Below, one piece after another: positions 15,101 to 27,100 of a DNA stretch of 64,000 nucleotides; positions within the stretch are counted from its first letter, which is position 1, and every line of letters starts with the position of its first letter. Made by a program: the position numbers and the translations under genes. The notes under the pieces were generated by a model. The model saw only the letters and a list, made by a program, of their open reading frames with translations, ran no database searches and was not told the DNA's origin. Source of the DNA: Oegoconia quadripuncta (Eukaryota > Arthropoda > Insecta > Lepidoptera > Autostichidae); the NCBI GenBank assembly GCA_949316235.1, contig OX438749.1, positions 10,806,914-10,870,913 on the forward strand. The letters run 5' to 3'.

Positions 15101-18100
15101 TCAATTGGCTGGAGTGGTGGCTTACGGGCGGACTTACTTAAACACTGGGCCCGTCCAAACATACATGGGTGGTGGTATTTCATTTTATACTTCTTTGCCT
15201 TCTTTGAATTCCACAAGCCATCACCATTTTTCGATTTATGTAAAGTGCAAGATGTTCGATTGAATAACATCTTAAGGTTTTTTGTCCCTTCAACAAATAC
15301 ATAACCCTAAATAACTAAACTATATCTTTCCAGTTTCGTAGTAACTAAACGGAAACCACGCATTAAAACGTAATTATTTTTCAAAATTCTACTTGTAAAT
15401 ATGGTACCAAAGCTTAGAATAATAGTGTCTAAATAACGTACTATATTAATAATTACACTGTTCCGCATAGTTAGTAGACATATCAACATTATGAGAACTA
15501 CGGAATTGGAAATGGCTCTATTCATCTGATGCAATAATGTTTTGTTATTCTTTGAGTCTTGGATGGACGTAAGTAGAAAATTTAGCAGAAATTTCTCCCA
15601 AATTCTTTTTTTATCTTACTTTTGAAACGTTCTTAGACAAATAAATTTTGGTACGAAAATTATGTTTGCTAGTCTGTTATAATACAGAACACTGCTAACG
15701 TTGTAATAAATTATTAAACTTGTCGAGAAAAAGTCGCGATAATCATATATCACTTCCTAATTAGCATATAATCGAAAGTGCTTCACGAACTGCCACAGAC
15801 ATTGTATTGGATATTCGCGCTGCACTATTTCTGCAAATTAGGAAGGTCAAGCGGACCAATATTTAGTTATTTAGGGTCAATGTGTTTGTCTTTGATTAAA
15901 AACCCTTTACTTCAACTTAATTATACGCAAGTTTTATAAACCGTAGCACTAATGATATAAGACTGCATTTACGGGAATTTATCGCATTGCTTATCGAATG
16001 TTGGACTATCATTTCGTGTGTCCGTCCGTTCGCCTCCTAAGCTCCGGCCATTTTTTTAAACATTAACACAGTTGTAACGTTTTAGTGCGGGGCTTGCGGT
16101 CAAGTGGGTCATATGCGGACCAACAAAGCGTGTCCACTGTACACCGCGTCAATGGGAGGTGGGCCCTCGTCGCCTATTGAGGTCGACACGGAGCCACCGC
16201 CAGAGCCTCCCGCGGATGAAGACGATATGGGATACGTAGATGGAACCAAACTAACACTACCTTCGAAGTTTGTCAAGGTGAGATAAGGCATTTTGAGGTG
16301 GTAGTTCATTAACTTGTAAAGTACTCGTGCCGCAGTCATCGGTTCAAAAAAAAATTTGCCTATAGATATATTAATCCAGGTTGTAATTTGTGCACCAACC
16401 AAATTTCATCTAAATCCGTCTAGCCGTTTAGGCGTGAAGAGGTAGCAATCATGCATACATACACATACACTGCCGTATTTATAAAATTAATTGAATGTGA
16501 AGTGTGTTAGCAATATTCCTGTATTTTGGAGGGCAAGTTAGCAGTTGATCCCGGTTATTTTCAATTGAAGGTATTTGTTAAGCCAAGTCGAGGACTTATA
16601 CGTAAAGTTGAAAACAATGTCTGGTAGATATTTGTCTGTCATGAAACCACTAATCCGCATTGGATTCGCTTGTTGGATTATACTCTGATTAAGTTTCTGT
16701 TATCTCGAACTTAATCAAAAATAACTTAATCTTTTGTTTCTTCCATCACTTCGATTGGGTACATTCGCGTACCAACCTTTATATTATTTATTTTTATTGA
16801 GGAAGAAAGAGCGTCGGTGGCTCAGCGGTTAAGACGCGGTCTCCCTATTTGTACCAATGAGTTTTTAAATTTAATTTAATTACTTATGTGCATTTATCCG
16901 ACTCCTCTTAAACGATGAAGGAAACCATCGTGAGGAAACCTGCATGCTTGAGAAATAAAAATTCAAGGGCATGTGAAGTCTCCAACCCGCATTGGGCCAG
17001 TGTGGTGACTATGGCCCATACTCCCTCATTATTCGAGGGAAGGCCTATATCCTTGCAGTGGGATGTTTACGGGCTGATGATGATGAGGAAGATTGTAGCC
17101 AAATACATTAAGTGAGATTGTGACTTCCAAGTCTTCAGTGTGACAACACATCTGAGACACCTGTTTTTAAGTAATAAACATACACGGAATATTTAGATCC
17201 ATTTCCATTGCAAGCTAAATTCAGCCGTATTTGTGGTATTATAACTATGAAAGTTAAACAAAATGTGTTATTTATCTCGTTTCTACTCAATTCGATAGTG
17301 ACAATGCACAATGTATTTTGACTTTCTCAGGTTCTTAGCCCTTTATTGCCTCATTGCACCTTTGTAAAGAAATTACCTAATAGCGTAATCTTTTAGCAAT
17401 CAACGGAAGATATGAAACGACGCGGCAGTGGTGGGCGACGCGGGGAGTACCGAGCGGCCGGGCGGAACAAGCGTCGAGGCACCGCCAGCGAGTCCTGCGA
17501 CTACCTTGTGAAGAGGCCGGCTGAACGGCGACGTACAGATCCATTAGTCACTCTGTCCTCACTGCTCGAGGACGTGCTCAATCATATACGGCATCTGCCT
17601 GATGTACAGCCGTTCCTGTTCCCTGTGAATCATAAGGTATCATGATTTAGAACTATCTACAGCTGATTCTGGGGCCGGGCTAGCGGAGGTAACTTCGCGC
17701 ATAATGTAAGGCATGCCGGAAGGCAATCCTGCTCACACCACCCGTTTTACTAATGATTCTTACCATGAGACTAGCGATAAAAGTTCTTAAAAATCGCAGT
17801 ACTTGTCCTACTAACTGGGAAGGTAAAAAAATATATGCTCCTGAAAATCTGTTATATCTATTGCCACCAAAAGATAACACCTTTTTCAATTAACATTTTA
17901 ACCGACTTATTGAATGATCTTTTCCCAAAGATATAAGTATTGAGTAAGAAGACTGGAATCTTTCGAAAATTTTACGATATTAAGGGTCTAACGTAAGACC
18001 AGCGTCTATTATTAAAGGGACGATTTGTCTTAGCTATCAATTGTCTATGTTATGGGCCTCGGTCGATATAAGATCGAGTCTTCATACAAACGACTGATAG

Positions 18101-21100
18101 ATCTTCGGACCCTTCGAAATTAACAGTTCATTTGATTCAATTTGTATATTGCTCACGGTGAAGAGATAATTAACTTACGAAAGACTTAATTAACTGTTGA
18201 AAATAAAATATCGGCGCAGCGGTCATTACAATTTTGATCGGAAGTATGTCAATTTATTACAGATAGCCAAGTATAATGGTAATTCTAGTGTGTTTGATTA
18301 TATTGCAACAGTTGGTGGCGGATTACTATCGGATCGTATCCCGACCGATGGATCTGCAGACGATACGAGACAACCTGCGGCAGAAGCGCTACCAGAGCCG
18401 TGAGGACTTCCTAGCTGACGTCAATCAGATCGTTGAAAACTCCACAGTCTATAATGGTGAGTTAGATACTTTCTAGGGGCGGCGCTATCCTTCGGATTAA
18501 TGCATCGAGTCATCGAGTGGTGGTCATTTGATAAATTGAGATTTCTTTTTACTTTAAATACAAGTCCAAAATGTACTCACTAGGAGCACCGTCTAAAAGC
18601 TAATTATGAATAATGTATAAATTTCCTCGACTCCCGCCATTTTCGAGAATTTAAAAGTGGTCATTTTTGGTCGCGTATTAATCATTTGAAATTCTCGAAA
18701 ATAGGCACAATCAAAGCTATTTAAGTACTTTTTTTAGGTATTATTTAATATTTTTGATTTTTGAGTGTACCTAGTGAGTATATTTTGGATTTATGTTGTA
18801 CTTGAGAAGAAATGTTAATTTATCAAATTAAGGCGCCACTGGACTCAATGTATGAATACTGCGCCATGATTAATTTATGTAGTACTAGCTTTCCGCTCGC
18901 GGCTTCGCCTGAGTGGAGCAACTTTATCGCGGAAATTTGTTTATCCCACGGGAACTACTCATTTTATCGGGATAAAAAATATCCTGTCTTAATCCAGGGG
19001 TATATCCTACCTACATACCAAATTTCATCCAAATCCGTTCATCCGTTTCGCCGTGATTGAGCAACAAAGAAACATCCAAACTTTCGCATTTATAATATTA
19101 GTTATATTAGATAGTAACACACTTTAAACTCGCGGTAACTCTATCGTCGGTGGATTGTGCTATATTTTACCTATTCAGTAAAATAAAAACTACTTTATAT
19201 AACAATATGATTATTTTTGTATATTTTAGATTGGTATTATTAGTCATTTCAGTTTTTTTTTGTGCAATGTACTTTTTGATTATAATGTATTTAATTTTAA
19301 GCGCTAAGAGACTTAGCTTGAATAACGAGGAATAGCAGTCACGAGCATGCTGCGGATTTTAGTAGAAATATCACTCAATTTAGTGAGGTAAACGTACGTG
19401 TGAGTGACTGACGGTTTATCTGAGCTCTTACGTAAACATGCACGGGTTCTAAAACGAATACATATTAGAGTTTGATAGCAACTGTCGTCGCAAGTTACAA
19501 ACTCAGTCTGTCGGCTCAAACAAGTTTGTGTCTCGACGGTGCGAGTAGAAAACTTAATTAATTGATTAATGGTGGTAGGGCATTTTAAACATATTAGAGT
19601 TTGATAGCAACTGTCGTCGCAAGTTACAAACTCAGTCTGTCGGCTCAAACAAGTTTGTGTCTCGACGGTGCGAGTAGAAAACTTAATTAATTGATTAATG
19701 GTGGTAGGGCATTTTAAATGTCCGCCTGGCTAGCTACCACCGTCTTATCTAAATCTGCCGCCGAGTAGCAATGTTAATAGCATTGTTGTGTTCCGGTTGT
19801 CACAGATAAGATAGCGAGTCCCCCAAGTGTATTGAGGTTTCCGGGTCTGTACGCTTCCACCTTCGACCTCATCTTCACTTAACATCAGGTGTGATTGAAG
19901 TCAAGTATCAACCCGTTGGGCATATAAAAAAAATAACCCGAACTACATAGGTGCTTTCTCATTATTCTAAACAATTATTGTACACTCTATAAAGAAAATA
20001 GTAAAAATCATATCATCATATGCCATTTTACAGTTTTTAGCGGGTAGGTTGTATGTAAGAAAGTGTTATCAGAGTAATAACTCATGAAATACTTGTCTTA
20101 GGTCTGTCAAGCAGTCTAACCGTGGCGGCGCAGCGTATGTTACAAAGATGCGTCGACAAACTCGCGGAGAAAGAGGAGCAACTAATGAAACTAGAGAAAC
20201 AGATAAACCCGCTACTGGATGACAATGATCAGGTAATCTTTCTCGTGTACCGCTGGTACCGACAGAATAAGAAATGGTCGCCAGCGGTTATGAACCATTT
20301 TATAGCCCAAGACGAAAGAAATATTGGGTCTTTACCTATGAAATTGGAGTTTTTTTTCTTCGTTAATCATATGTACCAATTCCTGCGGTTTTCAAAGCTA
20401 TATCCAATTTTGTTTTTTATTTGGAAAATGGAATATTATTTCAAGGTTTCACGTGAAATATTTTTTAATTTCTGGGCTAAATCACATAATAAAAAACATT
20501 TGGACAGAGCTCTTTTCATGTGCTTCTCATAATCATTTCTTAGATTCGCTGAAACTCTTTTAACCGGTTACTTTTAAAATTAACACTGCCTATAACTTAA
20601 TGTTTGTCCGATAATACACACAAAGTTTAGCTTAATTTGGATTTGTCGTTCCCAAAAAAAAAAATCAAAAATGTTTGTATGGAGAAAACAGTCTTAATGA
20701 AATTCTTCATAAGTACCAATTTCATAGGTAAGGACCTAATAATAACTAGGAATTGTTCGGTTTGATTCCTGCTGCTGAGTTCCATCATCGCACTACTAGG
20801 CATTAACTTAAATTCCACCAACACCACCTAGACAGTTGGAAATCCACCACGGTGCGGTTCAGTAGACATTTCCTTCCACGTACCGTTACCTTTTGGAATA
20901 AGCTCCCAGCGGATGTCTTTCCGAACCGATACGATCTGGGAACCTTCAAGAAGCGAACATATTCCTTCCTTAAAGGCCGGCAACGCCACTGCGGATCTTC
21001 CGTTTCCGTAGATGGTTATGGGCAGCGGTGACACTTACCATCAGGTGCGCCTCTTGCTCGTTTGCCCACCTCTTCAATAAAAAAAAAAAAAAAAAAAAAA

Positions 21101-24100
21101 AACTAGTTATCACCCGCAGTGTGTATTGGCAACTACATATGTCGCATATTTATGCCATCTCATTCAATCATTTAGTTCTTATAGTTTTATATTCATTTTC
21201 CAATAGTGACCACTAGAAGCATTTTCATATGAGTGTTACGTGCTTCCTCTGAAGCACTTCAATTGAAAACCCTCTGGTTTTCAATTGAAGGCAATCGTTA
21301 AGCCAAGTCGGTGGCCTTCACGGGAGGCTCCGTATTTACGTATGTGGTTTGATATTTGTTCAACTACTTATCCAAATATTTTTGAGATTAGAAATAATTT
21401 TGAGATTAGAAATAATTTGCATAATTAGAGATTATTTAAACGCTTCTTAACTTTAAGACGGTCTATAAATATCATGCTGTCACTTTCATGTCGTTGACAT
21501 TCAAAGCGACGGGGTTTCAAAGTTAAGAAGCAATTGAGAATTCGGACGTATGCGTCTGCAAGAAGCGAGTCTCTTGACAACAACCACATTTTCTTTTGGT
21601 TACCAAACAATAGTTTTTTTTTTTTTTTTTTTTTTTTATGATTAACTGGATGCGCATTTGACCACAATCTCACCTGATGGGAAGTTAAAATTAATAAAAA
21701 ATATTCATACCTACTAAGTATAGCATAGTTTTCATTACTATTTAGAGATTTTCTTCCGAAAATATGCATAATACAAATGATAGTATATATTTAATTTCAA
21801 AGGATAGTTATAAATAAAACTAAACTTTCCGTACCTAAATCTTAGAACTTTGATGAATAGAATAGAACTGGTTTCAATTTATCCCTTACTGATCTATTAT
21901 GCAAAAAAATCTTTAAATTTTGTTCAATGAAAGCTTCTACTTAGTTACATTTGATTCAGCAGTCAGTGCCCTGAAAATCAAAATGCAAAGGGTGGTGTTT
22001 TATTTGCTTTATTTGCAGGTGGCCCTATCCTTCATTTTGGAGAACTTGTTGACCACAAAACTGAAGGTAATGCCGGAAGCGTGGCCGTTCTTGAAGCCCG
22101 TCAACAAGAAACAAGTGAAAGATTACTACAGCGTGATCAAGAGGCCCATTGACATGGAGAGCATGGGGAAAAAGATACAGGGTATTTACAATTTAACCTT
22201 TAGGCGGACGCTGGCACCGATCGGTGCCAAAAAAACTTTTATACCGACAACACTCGCGGACACCGATCGGTGCCAACGGACACCCGACTTTCAACTCTCA
22301 ATTGTAATGATTATAGAGTTCCAATTCCTTTGGACTGTGTTTGAACTTGTTCTCTATTAAATTCCGCATCCAATAATGTGCGCCATGTCATGTTAGCTAT
22401 GCTATTTAGTCTGTATTTGCGAAAATATTTTTTTTCTCTTTGGGTGGGAGTGTAGGCATAGAATTCCAACTACTGTTTTTTATTAGAACAGGCTTAGGAA
22501 CCTGCCATAGAGCTTCCAATTCTCATAACAATTTATTGAATTACCCGTTTTTTTAAGAAAAACATGAAATAAATCTGTACTTTCCGTAAAAATACCAATT
22601 ATATCGTGGATATAGGTATACCTACATATTACAACTCGTAACATTTTTCTGATTTTTTGTATTATAGCTGTAGTAGTGTTCATTCATTATATCCATAGAT
22701 AATATATTCCCGTAGCTATTGCTTTTCACAGATTACAGATACACCCAGTAGAAGAGTATCTATAAACGTTTTTAACACCGCAGGTATTTTCGAAAATTTG
22801 ACAGGCGCGCCGAGATACTTGACCCGCGGAAAAGAAAAAAGGAAAGAGAGGACAGAGAGGTTAATAACTTTTACATCTTCAGTATTAAAAATAACAAAAA
22901 GATACATACATAAAGTCACTCCTGTTTCCCGTATGGGTAAGCAGAGCTCATAGATGTCCCCTTGCTATGATCCTGACACACTTATTTTGCTTCATTCGCT
23001 CTCATAATGTCGTTCATTCATGCTCGTCAGATTAGGGCACTCTTGACAAAAATATGTTAGACACTAAATATGGACAGAGTATGTGGATTTCTCACTACGA
23101 TAATATAACTGGTAGAAAGTGGCACCAATAAGTAGATATTCTTGATTCTGTACTTGAGCATAGGTCCGTTACCAGTGATGCTGCCACTATATTATTTTGA
23201 TACTATTGCAAGGTAATATTTTCCACCATATGAGATACTTGTTGAATTGTTAAAAAATATACAGATTTTAAATTCTATTACTGTGTATTAACTAAATATT
23301 TAGAATTGGTAGTATGTAGACTATTCAAATGGTATATGCTGAGACCTCGCCTATTTATTAATATCATACATACGGCACGCAAAACCTAACCCTTTTAAAC
23401 GAAGTCTTTTTTAATGCATAAGTCCTACAAGTACAATTGAAGCTTTCGACCTTAAATCCGGGGGTCACCAATACGTTCTCTTCCTGACGGCTCAGTAATT
23501 TCACTAAATCGGCTGACAGAAATATACAAAAGGGCATAGCTGGCTATCTGGCAAAGGATCTTGAAATAATATTTTACGTTAACTTAACTTGTCAGATAAA
23601 TTAGTCGTCATCATCATCATATCAGACATAGGACGTCCACTGCTGAACATAGACCTCCCCCATAGATTTCCAGAGCGACCGGTTGGAACCTGCAACCAGC
23701 AACTTCCCACAATCTTTATCAGGTCGTCTGTCCATTAAATAATACATACTAGGATTCATTTCGTACACGTCTATCATTCTGGATGTATATATTCCAATAG
23801 TCACAACTATAACATGACTTTTTTACATTATAGCACACAAATATCACAGCCGCGCAGACTTTCTACGAGATATCAACTTAATAGTAGAAAACTGTCGCGT
23901 ATATAACGGGCTCAACTCGCAGTTCACTCGGCAGGCGGAGGCTATACTGGCGGTTACTCAAGAGGCTCTTGATCAGGTAATTAACTCGTTTACGGACACT
24001 GAACCAGACATAATAGATGTTTTATTGTTATTACGTCTATAGGCGTTCAGTGTCTGCCAAAGTGTTAATATGTAGTGAATGAAATGACCTATAGAAATGG

Positions 24101-27100
24101 TTAAAAATTTATAACTGTGTCTAGCTTTAGTCCTGTATTTTATTGCACAATTATTATATTGTTGACAAATTGGGGCTGGTCCTAAGCCAAGTGAAATCTA
24201 ATCGACCCTTAAGTTTCGATTATTAATTGCATTTAAGTCATACAATAAATGATTATGACAGGTGCATAAACCCTAAAGGTGTAGAGGAAGCTCTTTCAAT
24301 CCACTTCGGCGTAACTCTGTGTATTGTCTCGTAGTTTGGAGAACACGTCAGCCAACTGGAAGCGAACATCTCTAAGGTGCAACAGAAGATGTTGGAAGAG
24401 GCCGAACACTCGGATTTGGAGTCGGAGGAGCCTCCACCCGCGACCACCTCCGACGAGAAGAGAGGGCGAGGTCGTCCTCGGAAACACAAGGCTTCTACAT
24501 CCACTGCGACAATTGACGGTTTGTTCAAACTAGATATTGTATGTAACATGTAAACCGACTAGAGGCTAACCTTGTTAAATTGCAACAAAAGATCTTATAG
24601 ATCTCACCGCATTTGGACTTGGAACCGAAGGAACCTCCGTTCACAGAAACAGAGCTTTCTACCTTCATTATTGCTGTTGACGACATGGGACCAATCCAAT
24701 ATCCCGCTTGAATGCTGTTGCCAACATTGGACCAATTCAATATCTTAGACGTGAAGGTCACACAAGTCTGATTGAAAAGTGGAAATTGGAACAACATTCA
24801 GCATCATAACATAATTACTATACATACCCAATACTATAGTATAGAGAGTGAAATTTTATTCGTGTAATTCCTGTTTATTGGTGACTCCACTCCTCATTAC
24901 GAACAACTTTCCACTAGGAACCATAGCCGAATTCAGCCGAAAATTGTTGGACTTCCACACTAAACGTGGTTTCAGTATGGTTTACTTTGTATTGGTAATG
25001 GTATTTTTTTAGCATAATTATTACAGTTTGTAGTGATATTTCGTATGATTTCAATATAAATTTTCACCGATATCTTGTGTTATACGCAGTTTTTAGTACT
25101 CTAGAATAATATTTTCTGTATTCGTTTTTATATTGTTTTAATCTGTAATCTTTCACCTATACTCACAATTTCTTTTGTCGCTACAGCTGGTGTCGTTTAC
25201 CAGATATGATTCGATTCGAGGTTTTGATTAATAAAGGCACCATTCGCGCAGCACAAAAGTGTGACCGCGCGGAGCGGACGGTAGACTGGAATTTGGTTGC
25301 GGGGGCCGGACGGTTGAGTGGTTAAGTAATATTTAAATAAATAAACCAAAATTCTTATTGTCACAGGAGCAACACCTAGGAAACGTGGAAGGCCGAGGAA
25401 AGACCAGAACAGTTTGGAAGAAGGTATAATTTCTTTTATATTTTTCCGTAATAAATACAACCTAGTCTCGTGGCTAGTTGGTGGCGAGAGCGATTGATAT
25501 ATTGATAAGCCCAACTTAATTACAGTACCATCACTTGGGATTCTGTCTATAAAGATAATATTATGTGTGTTATGACCATAAATCGATTTTCTTACGAGCG
25601 AAATTCAACTGTATTTGTCTTATGATAAATATGAAAGTTAATTAAAATTTTTATGCGCCTTAAACTCAGGAAATAAGTAAAAATTTAACCCAAGGCCAAT
25701 GATACATATTCCCTTATTTTCTCAATTTAAAAGGAATAAAGATAAATAACGATTTTTATTAACTCTGGTCATAAATACGGCTGATTTTAGCTTGTAAAGA
25801 AATTGATCTATCCACTCCAATCTATGGTTATAACTAGGTATGTAATTAAAATGAATTACCATCGGTGGCTCAGTAGAGGAGACACAGTCTCCGAATTTGG
25901 GAGTGAGTTTTTTAATTTAATTACTTACGTGCATTTATCCGACTGCTCTTAAACGGTGAAGGTAAACATCGTGAGGACAGCTACGTGCCTGAGAAATAAA
26001 AAAAAAAACTCGAAAGCATGTCTGAGAAATAATTCTAAGGCATGTGAAGTCCCCAACCCGCATTGGGCCAGCGTGGCGGACTATAGCCCATACTCCCTCA
26101 ATATGAGGGAAGGTCTATATCCCTGCAACCGGATGTTTACGGACTGATGATGTTGATGATAATGACCGTCGGAAAAATAAGGTTATTTATTTATGGGTTT
26201 CCCAAGCTGAGTACCATAGTCCCAGAAGACCGGTTATCCTGTAACGGGTGTAACAAGTAGGGTTTGAGTTGATTGATTCCATGATCAATCACAACGGCAC
26301 TACGCATCATATTATATACTGGTCTAGTTGGACTTTTATATCCTCACCAGTGCCGTTGTGATTATGGGACTTATGGGGCAAGAAAAACCCACCAGATCCA
26401 GAGCTTAACTATTATATAACCTTTACAATGGGAAGTGAGGACTTCCCACTCCACCGCACCAGGCACTCGTATGAGGACAGATGGGTTTCGGATGGCTGGC
26501 AGTTGTCAAATGTATTTAGGGTTGTCAGATTTTACATTACGAGTGCCTGTTGTATGGCTTTACATATTGACTGAGGGATGAGCTGCAGTATGTTGAAATT
26601 TGGTTGGTGGTAGGGCATTAAAATTAAATTTAAAAAGTGGCTAGCTACCACCATCTTATCTAAGTCGGCCGCGAAATAGCAATGTTAATAAGAGTAGCAT
26701 TGTTGTGTTCCGGTAGTCAGAGATAAGACAGCCAGTCCCTCAAAAATAAGATGGGTTTTCCGGGTCAGTACGCTTCCATCATCGGCCTCATCTACACTTA
26801 ACATCAGGTGTGATTGAGGTCAAGTGCTAACCCGTTGTGCATAAAAAAAAATGCCCAGTACACTTCTCACCTCGCACCCCTTTGCATACTTACCTTTCGA
26901 ACTCGAGAGATGGAAAGAGAAAGAAGGCTTGCTTGTTCTTGTTAAGCTGTGCCAGACCACACAAATCAACGGATCAACTGGAACTAAATGAAACAGAGCC
27001 TGTTGTTTTCTGGAAGCTGTAAAAAGCGCCTTTAAGTTATTTTTTGCTTTACCTTCCCGGTTAAACTACTGAACTAATTTGCATCAAGTTTGACAGAGAG

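Noticed and set aside
19313..19648. 111-codon minus-strand ORF with internal repeats
   Set aside because: The repeated peptide is produced by the 129-bp tandem duplication.
20122..20532. 136-codon ORF extending TAF1 exon 22
   Set aside because: Only the first 37 codons are exon; the rest is intron read-through into a MITE, and the GT donor plus homology to bromodomain 2 fix the exon end at 20232.
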